DNA from: Gnetum montanum
Taxonomy: Eukaryota > Streptophyta > Gnetopsida > Gnetales > Gnetaceae
Assembly: GCA_015680685.1 (NCBI GenBank)
Contig: MNCI01004659.1
Coordinates: 6,114 to 34,439 of the forward strand
DNA length: 28,326 nucleotides
Direction of reading: 5' to 3'
Positions 9,537-20,600 of this stretch are shown here, one piece after another. Made by a program: the position numbers and the translations under genes. The first letter of the stretch is position 1. Every line of letters starts with the position of its first letter. The notes under the pieces were generated by a model. The model was not told the DNA's origin. It searched no databases and saw nothing but the letters and a program-made list of their open reading frames with translations.

Positions 9537-11210
9537 TGTGGACACTAACATCACCCATAAACGGACCTTATCCTACATAATAACAAAACCTTAGTTTTAA
9601 CTAGCTATTAATCACAATATCAAACTAAAAGTAGTGTTCCCATCAACCTAAGATAACTTCCATTGTCAATTAAACAACACTAGTGCTCTCTTAGTACACC
9701 AGTGCTGCTTACCATCGTGCTCATCACCCCTTGTTGCATTGCTTTGCGCCTCACCTACCTATGGTTTTGAAACCCTCTCCCGCTTAGTGCCAAGACTTAG
9801 TACAAGCATTGTGATTGTTGATCTTTACTACTCTGCCACCACAATATGCCATTTTGCCTGTTTGCCACCGCATGCCATGCTACTCTTCCATTGCCACATG
9901 AACCCTCTTGTGTGGCTACCGCTACTTCCAAAACCTATTTGCATGTGGCTTGATAATGCCACCCCAACTCCAACACTGTGTGTCGCCAGACCTCTACCAA
10001 TGTATGCCACTACTCTCAACCTTTGCACCACCATGCTTTTCAAATCTTACACCACCGTGATCACTTCGCTGCTTTGCCGATCCCCTTGCCGCCTGCTGCA
10101 ACCTCTACAACCATGTCATTTCTCTGCACCCTTTTGCTACCATGCTCATCATCATCCTAAAGTTGTGCCTATTCTCCTTACGAGCTGTTGTTACCCTCCA
10201 CATCGTCATAGCCATCTTTCTGTTGGCATCTGCTACTTCCTATCATCGTCACTTGCTATGAACCCTTCGTAGTACCGCATAATGTTGCTAAAACCCACCA
10301 CTACCATTGCCTTCCTTTGACTATAGCAATTTTTCTTTGTTTTTTAATTTTTGCTTCTTTTTTTAAAAAAATAAATATATATTAATAATAATAACCATAA
10401 TATATAAGTAAATATGGATATGTTTTATTTACCAACTCCATGTTTACTCTCAATTATTTTTATAATTGATTGATTGACTTACTCTTAGTTAAATTTTTTT
10501 TAATTAATTGATTATTATCTTACTCTTAGTTGTTAATTGACAGGAACATATGGAGAAAAATAAGGAGGAGAAGAACATAAGGGCTATAAAAGCCCATATG
10601 CATAGATGAAGAGGATCAGTATAAGGAAGAGAGGAGAAAGCAAAGTCTCTTGGCTTCTCTCTTTTGCTTTCCATATCTTGCTCCTTCTTCCCTTCTCACT
10701 TCCCTTTTCTTATTCCATCTCACCATCTTCAAATCTGATATCCCTTTTCCCTTTCCATATTAGTGTTGTTGTTGCTACATGTAACTCACTACCTAGTGAT
10801 TTACTACTTGGATGTTTCTTGTTGTTGTTGCTATTAGTCATTATCGAATGGTGTTGTTGTTTGCAAGCTATTGATACCACTTGTTGTAGCTACTATGTAC
10901 TATCACCATGGCTACTTGTAGCCATTAGTGAATCCACTAAGTTCTCTCTTTTCTTTGCTTCATGTTATTTTCTTTTTAATATTATGATTTTTCTAAATTA
11001 TTTCATCTTCAATATTTCTATTTAAAAATAATTTATTATTTTCAAATTTAGTGATTTTATTTAAATTATCAGTCACGTTTCTCTTCCACGAGACTATTCC
11101 CAGTCTAGTCATGCCCATAAGCAAGGCGCCCTAGGCAATAACCTTGTCAAACCAAGAACTTTAGGGGCATTGTGCATTAGTGTGCCTTCACAACCCAAAT
11201 TTTTGCATCA
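9537..11210 (+). repeat. 3' LTR of element C
   Basis: It starts tgtggacactaacatcaccc, matching the 5' LTR start, and is matched again from about 10626 (agaaagcaaagtctcttggc) to 10802. It holds a pyrimidine-rich, relatively GC-rich stretch (about 9660-10330), a poly-A/T patch (about 10330-10400) and a TATA box at 10585. The 177-codon frame at 9739-10272 lies in the pyrimidine-rich part and is most likely not a gene. The 3' boundary is a guess (CA at 11210; CA at 11111 is an alternative). Confidence 0.7.
10585..10592 (+). promoter_or_regulatory. TATA box of the element C LTR
   Basis: TATAAAAG sits inside the perfect inverted arms gggct (10581-10585) and agccc (10591-10595). It lies upstream of the conserved LTR block at about 10625, as expected for the start of the R region. 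The 5' LTR copy lacks this segment. Confidence 0.6.
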
Positions 11211-11497
11211 ATAGTAGGTTGCACCAACAAAGGGAAAAAATCAATCTTGGCCAAGGCAAGACACAAGCTATGAATTTGATACGCAATACTACCCCTCTTG
11301 AAGTTGTCTCATAACATGTTACTAAGATTGCTACCCTATAAACTAAAAGGAAACTATGAAAACTATTTAACATTTTCCATAAATTTGTATCAAACTAACT
11401 TTTGTTTACATGTTACAGTAGCTAATAGAAACATCCAATTAAAGTTAGCTTAATAGATTTGCATTTCATTATGGTTGCAGATTATGATTTTCTCTTG

Positions 11498-11536
<39 letters not shown>

Positions 11537-12149
11537 CGAAAGCTAATATACTGCAATTAATGACATGTTGTCTTATTTTTGCTCAATTTTAAAAATGGGA
11601 AATTTTAAGTTTTACCCATATTTTATAGGAGAAAGTACCCAAAAACATGAAAATGAACGTCAAATTCACACATTGGCAAGACCTCTCAATGTAGCTTCAC
11701 CAATATAAACCCTAACATCAACATGTAATAAGGGGCTTCAAGTATGAAGACATGGACACTAACAAGGAAGGTTGAAGATATAGAGATGATACAAAAGGAG
11801 TGGACCTTTTTGCAATTCCTAACTCCCTAAGCACTTGGAATTTAGAATATAATTTATTCACATCAAGGGCTTGTCAAGGATGCATCTATCTACTTTAATT
11901 CTTTATAATGTGTTCCATGTAAAATGACCTTCTAACACTTGTGGGTAGTCGACATTGTCCAATAGTTAAACTCTAGAACTAAATGAACCTTGTTGATTAA
12001 TATGATCCCTCGAAGTCATCTAGGATGGGATGGGAAAACTCATAATCATAAGCATGTTCTCCTTCCTCAAAGCAAGTGACAAACACATTCTTCTTTCATG
12101 TTCAACCCTAGAAGCATTGCATCTTGTAGTTAGTCAATTGCTTACACCA
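11211..12149. other. Gene-free stretch downstream of element C
   Basis: AT-rich DNA with many stops in all frames. The only distinct structure is the (TA)n tract at 11499-11530. Confidence 0.5.
11499..11530. repeat. (TA)16 microsatellite
   Basis: Thirty-two bases of uninterrupted TA, followed by catata. The length in the assembly may be unreliable because of slippage. Confidence 0.97.
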
Positions 12150-12400
12150 ATAGGATTTGGAATGAGTCATCTCTAAAAGTTACCTTGCAAACCAAAGTTA
12201 GATTTTTCACCAAACTCCTCCAATAGCATATCATATTAACACACAAGATGCTCCAAAAGAGTGTCTTCTACATTGGATGAAGATATTGTCTTTGCATTCA
12301 TGAATTTAAGTCTATAGAACATCTCTTTTCTCAATGTTCTTACATTAAGATGTTGTACACCATCATGGCAAAGTGATGTCGTGTCAATGGTAATAACTAC
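12142..12400 (+). pseudogene. LINE relic: zf-RVT domain of a non-LTR reverse transcriptase
   Basis: One frame reads RIWNESSLKVTLQTKVRFF, then HKMLQKSVFYIG, then RYCLCIHEFKSIEHLFSQC, separated by in-frame stops. The pattern C-x-C-x-H-E...SIEHLF-x-x-C is that of the zinc-binding domain at the C terminus of plant L1-type LINE reverse transcriptases. Three stops in about 70 codons show it is a fossil. The upstream RT was not recognisable. Confidence 0.6.
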
Positions 12401-13679
12401 TTCTTTCTACTACAATAAGATGTCATTTTATCCTCTCATATTCATCATGGTGCCCTCTAGACTGAATTGATGTGGGACATTTTATTGGAACAAAACCATT
12501 ACCTTGTCTACATTAATGCTAAAACATAATCGTATATATTGTTTACAAGAATCATTGTGTTTACTAACATGATGATAATCTAAGAAGATTCATGTAATTA
12601 GATGTTTATGAGGTTTCTCACACAAGCCAACAACCGTGATGAAAAAGTTTTATGAAACACATGCCTCCTCCGTAGCTTCAAAACAACACTTCTAACCACC
12701 AATCAATCAACTCATCATTGAATAAAGTGGTCCATCAAGTAATGTAATACTTACCCTCAAAAGGAGAGTTAATTGTCAAAGTTCCATTTCTTGTGATTAT
12801 GCAAGTTCCACCCTAATGAGACTACAAATAAAATCAACATGTCATACTTCTTGGTGTTGGTGCTAAGACACATGCTAACAATGTCGATGCATTCAAAAAT
12901 TTTCCAACTTGTCCATTTCACAAATTCCTAGCCTTACCCACATCACTGCCACCAAAGTCGAACAAAATCGAGTCTTCCATTTCATGTTGTCCATGACCAA
13001 AAAACCCAAGCACACACTCTTCAAAGACTTGACTTTAGACCTAACATAAAAGAGGAGTCAAAGACCAAGTTAGAATCCAACATGGAAAAAAAAAAGAGAC
13101 AAGGATGTCATCATTACTCCAATATTGTGTAAACACCTCGCAAAGGAGGAAGCAACCTCATCTTGGTGCTCCAAGCACATTATGGATTTGTCCTCACAAA
13201 ACCCAACCTAGATGATGCTAGCCAAAACTATATTACCATCTATACTAATGCCTAAGCACAATGTGCCTTCCTATCTAATCAACCTTGATGCTACCAACAC
13301 TACCAATTGATCAATAGGCCCACTAAGCTTCCCCAAAAAATAGTCCAACCTTCATCACATCCCTAGCCTACTCATTGGAGGTTGACCTATGCCTCTGCAC
13401 TTTTATTCACAAAATCATTACAACACTAAAAAGCATTCCTACCTTGCTGCCAACTAAATGCCAACATAGCTTGTTATGCTTGGCATAATTTCATCTCCCT
13501 TGTGCTCCTTGGTGTCTTCCTCTTCTGATCCATTAACATCAATCCATTAACAACAATGAGCCTTATGTTGAAGCATGCCTTCCAAGGCACTTTCAACTAT
13601 CACACATAATCTTACACAAGCCACATGTGAAGGAACCATGCATTGATGATGTGACCTAATCAAGGTCTTTTCAATTTTT
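12401..13679. other. Gene-free stretch
   Basis: No coding frame or recognisable element was found. It may contain further unrecognisable remains of the LINE upstream. Confidence 0.4.
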
Positions 13680-13689
13680 TCTATAGATT

Positions 13690-14010
13690 AAACCATCATT
13701 TACAGTAATAATAAGATCTCTATTTCTCAAGTCATAAGGCCTAAGTTCAACCTTTGAGCATAACTACTTAAAAAGAGGTTAGGCTTTCACTCATCTAACC
13801 ACTTTCTCAAGACCCAACTTAGCAAGATAAGCACTAGGCCTCTAAATGATTGGCCTGTTTATGGACCATCATTTAAAATGAAGGTAAAGTGCTTATTTCT
13901 CATGTCATAGTGCTTGGGTTCAAGCCTGAGCACAACCACTCAAAAAGAGGTTAAAACTTTCATTCATCTACCCTGCTTAGCAAGACAAGCATCAAGCCTT
14001 TATGTGATTA
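13690..14010 (+). repeat. Two tandem copies of a tRNA-derived SINE-like element
   Basis: Two copies about 172-173 bp apart share accatcattta (13692 and 13865), ttatttctca/ctatttctcaagtcata, and aaaaagaggtta (13770 and 13942). Copy 2 contains gggttcaagcc (13916-13926), a good RNA polymerase III B box, preceded by ggtaaagtgcttatttctca, which resembles the rest of a tRNA body. Copy 1 has the eroded equivalent agttcaacc. No poly-A tail is preserved. Confidence 0.5.
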
Positions 14011-14539
14011 CCCTTTCTCCAAACATGTGGTTTTCTAAACATATGTTTGCCATGAATGCTCAAACACAACAAAATATTTACAAAGTGAGTAATAACGTTT
14101 TTTTGGCTGATTCACAAAAGAAAAGTAACAGGAACTGCTTTGAAGTTGCTTTGGCATAAATGTCATTCGTTCTCTCGTATTTTGCAACAAATAATCCAGC
14201 TTGTTATTCTCTATTTTAAGTATGTGAAGCCTTCTACAGATGAAACACAAGAGCCAAAAACTAATGTACTTGAAGCTTCCCTTTCTTGATTCTTGTAATT
14301 TGTTCACTATCCCCTGGATACAGGGCTAGTATACATGTCCTGCATATTGCAAATGTTCTCAAGGACAGAGTTGTGCAGACCTTATGCAAAATGATTACCA
14401 ACTTTACACTTCAGAATCAAATAATACAAAGCCAGGCACCTTTTACATAAATTAGCATAACATGTTTGATTGCACAAAAAAACATAAAAAAGTCTTCCTA
14501 TTCATCCATTCAATTTTTCTCCGATAAAATAGTTGTTTA
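14011..14539 (-). other. Region downstream of the UXT stop codon (3' UTR and flank)
   Basis: On the minus strand this follows the TAG of UXT. It has no further coding frame linked to the gene. No canonical AATAAA was pinpointed, so the end of the transcript is undefined. Short open frames on both strands look incidental. Confidence 0.4.
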
Positions 14540-14617
14540 CTATGACCAATATTTCTTTTTTAATGACTCACTAGCCTCCTCTGGAAGATTGAGTATTTCT
14601 CTGATGCCTTCACAAAC
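14540..14617 (-). CDS. UXT: UXT exon 6 and stop
   Basis: Acceptor gcccag|GTTTG. Encodes VCEGIREILNLPEE and a short lysine-containing tail, ending at the TAG at 14542-14540. Confidence 0.9.
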   Translation of the reverse strand, partial: VCEGIREILNLPEEASESLKKKYWS

Positions 14618-17600
14618 CTGGGCAAAATTAAAATTAAAATTAAAAATATAATAAACATCCCTCGTTAATAAAATTGTCCTTTTTTACTGTTCCAAAAAAT
14701 TGTTCTTTTCAGAAAACAATTGAAGTGACCATGGGATCAAAGATCGCATTCCACAACTAATTTTACTACATCAAGAATAATTACTTTGAAGTTTGTTGGC
14801 TAACTGGTACGCTTCTTTAAAACAATTTTTTTTTTTTGGGGGGGGGAGGGGAGGGGGGATTGATAGCTGTAGACCCAAGCTAAGTTAATATAACACAGCA
14901 TGTATTGTGACTGGTGTTAATATCCCATATTGGGAAAATCTTTCTTGCAAATTTTCACGCATGAAGTGCATCAGGTGAGTCCATCATACCATGCAATTTT
15001 ATTTCATTAGGAAATGAAACTATTACTGTTTCGAAAATCTCATTCGCACTCCGTAAAATGCTTTCAGACAATAGAAATGCTCACTCCGAAAGATCAAACA
15101 AGCTAGGCGCTAACAAGCATAAAACCTAGTATATCTCAGGATGCCTGACATTTTAATACATGCAATTCTTAAAGCATGACTTAGTCATAGCTTCCCTGGA
15201 GAAAGTAAAACGATCAAAACCCTTAGTTGATTGGTTATCATGTTTCTGTTTAGGACAGTAAGATCTATCTACAGAATCTACTGCAGCATCATCTTTTACC
15301 CAGGCAATTTTGTTGTCCCTTCCTTCAAATATGAGACACACGACTCTTAATCCATTATCTCTTACTCATAAACATTGTGAAGACATTATAGATGACAAAT
15401 TACAGGACATTATGGTTTATGAGCATTTACTACTCAGGAAACTGCTATTGATACACCAGTAAAGCCATATTATGTTCATACAGATTTATATAACAACATT
15501 GGCTGATATAAAGTTCCACTGTTTATCGGATATTCTTACTTTGAAACACCATGGTGACCAGGTTCCCAATTAAGGCATCGTTGATAATTCAAGAAGTTTT
15601 TGGCACAAGGATAAGATAACGATGATATCAGTTTCTACAATGACTATCAAATAGAGAGATGCAGAATTGGCAATAATTCTAGGAGCCACTATGAACTTTC
15701 CAAATAAAAAAACTATAAATTCTCAGTTGGGAAAATGGTACAAACCAGTTTTATTTGCACTTTAATCTTTGCAATTTGTTCAGTATATTCATCAGCTTGT
15801 CTGCAGTCAGAAAACATGGTATTCACGCCATTATTATATTATTCAAAAATTTACTAACAAAAGACACAGGAAATAATCAATTCATCATAAAAATATCAAT
15901 CAGTGCTCTCTTTTATACACGAAAATGCACCTATAGAGTTAGTATATTTAAATGGAATGTGTTTCTTAAAAAAGTTAATCAAACAATAGGTATCAGCGAG
16001 TGCACAATAACATCTAATCTCTGGACTGTAATATGATTACTTTTTAAGAATCATTTTAAAACCAGAATTTCTCCCCAACCAATGATTCATAGAAAAACTG
16101 CTGTAGAATTTCAATGCAGTAAAATGTGTCCAACTTCTCAAGGCTGCATTATTCAGTCAATATATTCCTTTATTGTCTGTTTATAAGATATTAAGACATA
16201 CTCCCTTTCTATTTTTGGTGTAAGAATCTAGTATTATTCAAAACATTTTGTCAAAAAACAAAAAAAAATGCAAGCTATGGATGGTGCAAAGTACTTCTTT
16301 TCTATTTTATGTAAGAATTCAAAACCAAGAAGTTTCTCAATGTAAGCAATTCAATTACTTGGGTGGTTCAAGTAGATGGTAAGATTACCAATGATGTGAC
16401 AAACAGAACTGAAACAGGATGGAGAAATTGGCAGGAAGCTAGTGGTGTGCATTGTGATAGAAAACTCTCTACCAAGTTGAATGGTAAGATATATAGAACT
16501 GCTATTAGACCTGTGATCCATATGATGCAGAATGCTGACATATCAAATAACATTGAGCTCAATGCCTACATATGGAGAGATGTCTATGCTAAGGTAGATG
16601 TTGGGTGTGACTAGAAAAGAGTGAATCAATGTCTTTCTTATTTAGGAAGTTTGAGAGTAGCACCCATAGATGAGAAGATTAAGGAAAATTGTCTTAGATA
16701 ATTTAGTCATATGCTTGGAAGACCAGAAAATACTCCAATTAGAAAATGTCATTTTATTAAAGTTGGGGGAACCAACACAGAGGAGGACCAAAATATACTT
16801 GGATTGACAGCATGGAGAAAGACATCTAAGATTTGGGTATTAATGCCTATTTGGCTCTTACTAAAAGCAAATGGCATAAACAAACTCACACAGCTGACCC
16901 CTGACCCCATGTAGTTGAGATAAGGATTGGAAGATGATGAATACCTTGCTTTCTGCAGTAACAATACATGTTTTAATTCAGATAAAAATTTGGGCTTAAA
17001 CAAGCTATAGAAATGCATGATCTATAAATATTCTCCTGTGCTTTACACAAATTTAAACCCTGAACCACCAACCAGACAAAGCAGCATTTTGTCTGTTCAT
17101 CACCAAATTTGTGAATTGAGTCACACTTCCATTGTGTGAAAAGAACAAAAGAAGAGTGAGTACCCCTTATTTAATATGAGTAGATATTTTTCACTGAGAG
17201 GCCAACTACCTATTGGCTGAACTTTGTCATGGAAAGTCAATTATAATCATCATAACACTGGGCCATGAACTTTTTCATGGGAATTATTATGAGTATGTTT
17301 TGGTTAGACCTTTTCATTAAAAATAAATAATTATCATCATAATTACCCTAAGCATGGTACATGCATATCAAATCCCCTTAACCTCAAAAACATATATGAA
17401 CATTTTCTGGGAATTAATATGGGTATGTAACGGCTCGGCCAATAACACTGAGCCAAGAGATGAATATTTTCACCTGATTTATTGTGGGTATGTAAGAGAT
17501 GAATATTTTCACATGATTTATTATGATAATGTAATGGCTCAGCCAATTACCCACACAAAATTTAGGTTTAAATAACTGTTATGGCAAAAATTATTATTTA

Positions 17601-20600
17601 GCACTGATTTTGACTTTTTTTCAACATGAAAATCAATTTGCAGTGAATCAATTATGGGATTTCATTAATTTGAAAAAAGAAAAAGATTCCCCCATATAAA
17701 GCAACGGAGCCCTCATATACCAATGAATTAATTATTTTTAAAAACTTATTTTCTTCAGCAAATGTGTTTTTTTAATCATATTCCTCTAAATATAAACTGC
17801 ACCATTCAGGTAAAGGCGGTTTCCACATCTATTATTAATGTGAATAAACTTAAATTAGATATGGTAGCATTATTGCAAACAGTTGGAAATACAAATTTGA
17901 AAGTCAGCAGTGTATTCTATGAAGAAACAAAATAAAGCTTAACCAAATAATCACAGAAAACATAAAAGAAATTTAACCTGGATAAAGCCTTCTCTTTCTT
18001 CTCTATAAAATCTAAGGCTTCTGACCATGTAAACTCAGCATGAAATCCCAATCCTATATCAACAAAAATCTGTCTCGTATCTGGGCTGGTGATTAAAATA
18101 GAATTCAAACATCAGAGATTGATTATGAATTCAATTCAATATTCAAAGTTTCATTTAAAACACTCTTATTGTACATGCAACATTTTTTAATTACGATAAT
18201 GACGTGTGTCCACTTCAAAAAAATAACTCTGAATGTTATAAATAAATAAAAAAATTAAATTAAAGAATTTAAAGTAATGCTAGAAATTTCATAAAAAAAA
18301 TTTAGCAAGCAAATATTTTGACACTTCATACTACATGAAGGAAAGAAAGCAAGCTGTCATTCCAACATCAACAATCCAAACATTCATAAAAATAAAGAGA
18401 AGCAATGTTTAGATTCATTGTCTAGGGGGGCAACGTGACATACACTTCAGCTTGTGCATAGACTTCAGATCCCAAATTGACCATAGTTCGCATGTGTGCT
18501 AATCCATTGCTTTCGAGCTTCTGAATATTCTTCTTAAGATCAGAGCTGTCAAAGCTTAAAGATCGCTGATTTTGGGAATAATTCAGAATGTCAATGTACA
18601 GAAAAGTACCAAAATGAAGAATAAAAAAAACCATAATGTGCCCCCATGAAAATAATTATAGGTCTCTTATCTATCTCTTGTGCTGTCCAAAAATATTAAA
18701 ATTCCAATTGAAATGGGTCATGTCATCAAGGTAATTAAAATACAAAGCCAGTGAAATCATAAAAGTATAGTATTTTCAGTAACATGGTAACAAAAGTTCA
18801 TGACACTTAATAGATTAATTTCTAAGAAGAAAAGCATCATAGTTCAGAATGAAATAATAGAAATAACATTTCTGTGGTCTTGTGAGGGTAAACAAATGCT
18901 CCATACAATGAGCTGTGAAGAGCTAGGTAATGTCTAGGATGAAGGTAGATGGATCTTAAGACACCATTATATGGAACAATTAGGTAAGATACACAACAAA
19001 AAATACATACATAATTTTAACCATTTGAGGCATGATCATAATTCTTTAAAGTGGAAAAAGACAGCTATTAGCCAAAGGATTAAATTCTACTTTTAAATTG
19101 TTAAATGAGTATACGCATGGATGAAAAATCCCTGCATTAAATCTCTAGACAGCAACGCTTGGTTAAGGGAAAACAAACATTCATTACAAAGTTGCAGAAG
19201 CTTATAACACATTATGCACAGACCAAGCAGATAAAGAAGCTATTTGTTGGAAGAAAGTGGGTTTAATTCCTAAGTTCATGTATTTTTGAATTGGCATGCA
19301 AAGAAACATGTTAGCAGACTAATCCCTCTATATTTCAAATCTTATGTTATTAATATAATCTCTTTTATTAATTCAAAAAATTTGTTAAATGGGTCCCTTA
19401 TTAAAATTGGCCTGCAGTACCAAACAGTCTAAACCGTCTGCTTGTTTACTGCAGCTATCCACCAACAATCTGGAACAAGTTTAGATCTATCTGAATCCAT
19501 AAAACTGGATTGCCTAACAAGCCCTAAATTTGGCATGACTTCACCAGTAGCACAGATCAAGCTAAAAGAAGAGTCACAATAAGATTGCCACTGTGTGTCT
19601 ACATTAAAATTTGGAAAACCAGAAATTTCTAATTGTTTCAGAATAATTAGTTTCAACCCAACATCTGGAATGGAATTTTACAGAAAGGGTTTGTCAGGTG
19701 AAAGATCTTCCGTGATTAAATTAGGGTCATCTTCCTTCTTGAAGATGATTTCAACTTCTAGCAAAATCTAAATTACGCAATTTCACATGAGAGCTCATGA
19801 CTAAATTTATCCATATATCTTTTAAATTTGGTAAACATAAAATATCTTAAGTATTCCTTTTACATAAAGATCCAAGGATTTCCTTTTTGTCGATCAGGGG
19901 GGCCAAAAAAGGAAAAGAAAGAGAGAATTAAGCCATCCACTTCAAACACTTCCAATCAATGTAAACGTATAGAAAAAAAACATAAAATTTTTTGTAGCTT
20001 GGATTCTACTGTAGTTCAAAAAGAGATGATATTCAGAAAAAGCAATGTCATACAACATAAGGCATTCCTAACTGTCATAATGTGAAAGGATACTAAATTT
20101 TGAGCTTTTCAAAGACCTTGTCCCTGCACCAAAACAAAACCAAAAATCATAACTTAGCTATCATTCAACATGTTATAATAGTTTCCTCTTCATCAAAAGC
20201 AAACTAGAATGTCCTTTTATAACTGATGAAAACAGCTCATAACTTTTACAATAAGATGAAATAGTATTTGTAAAGCAGCTTCACCAGGAATAGCAGGTCT
20301 CCTACCACGAGTTAATGGTGTTTTGATTTTTATACATGTTATAAATATACGAACACCGATTTTTTAATATCGCATGCACAATTGGCTATTGAGACAAGGC
20401 ATGTAATCATTCAAGTTTTCCATTAGCTTACTCTTTAGTAGTTTGTAGCTGAAAAGGCTGTATTGCAGGCCAAGTAAACTTTTAAAAAGATATGGATGAA
20501 ACATGTTTTCATCATGAGGAGCTTTCCAAAACCTATATGTGATCTCCATAGTAGTTACGGGTCATGTTAGTGATATTCTGTGGAAAATTACAAATTACGC

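Larger units (their letters stand above)
4140..11210 (+). mobile_element. Element C: decayed Ty3/gypsy LTR retrotransposon
   Basis: Two direct LTR copies (4140-4415 and 9537 onward) flank a pol region whose order is extra RNase H, reverse transcriptase, RNase H, integrase with a GPY motif, then a 3' untranslated region. This order and the RT/integrase motifs place it in Ty3/gypsy, probably the plant Tat branch, because of the second RNase H. Gag, protease and the primer-binding site are missing: pol-frame sequence follows the truncated 5' LTR directly. Several frameshifts and stops show that it is dead. The right end is uncertain. I used the CA at 11210, but 11111 is another possibility, and no convincing target-site duplication was found. 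Confidence 0.85.

Noticed and set aside
9739-10272. 177-codon open frame in the element C 3' LTR
   Set aside because: It is Cys/Pro/Leu/His-rich from a pyrimidine-rich tract, resembles no family, overlaps open frames on the other strand and lies inside LTR sequence.
10606-11025. 139-codon open frame in the same LTR
   Set aside because: Low-complexity Leu/Ser/Phe-rich translation of pyrimidine-rich LTR DNA; part of it also occurs in the truncated 5' LTR, where the frame is not kept.
4135-11215. Target-site duplication for element C
   Set aside because: The five bases before the 5' LTR (gtaag) do not recur after either candidate 3' end; the ataag at 11118 has no CA terminus before it.
16200-16330. 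tactccctttctatttttgg, resembling a Stowaway-type MITE end
   Set aside because: No inverted partner and no TA target duplication could be found.
16749-17018. 89-codon minus-strand frame in UXT intron 4
   Set aside because: It is the antisense shadow of the LINE relic.
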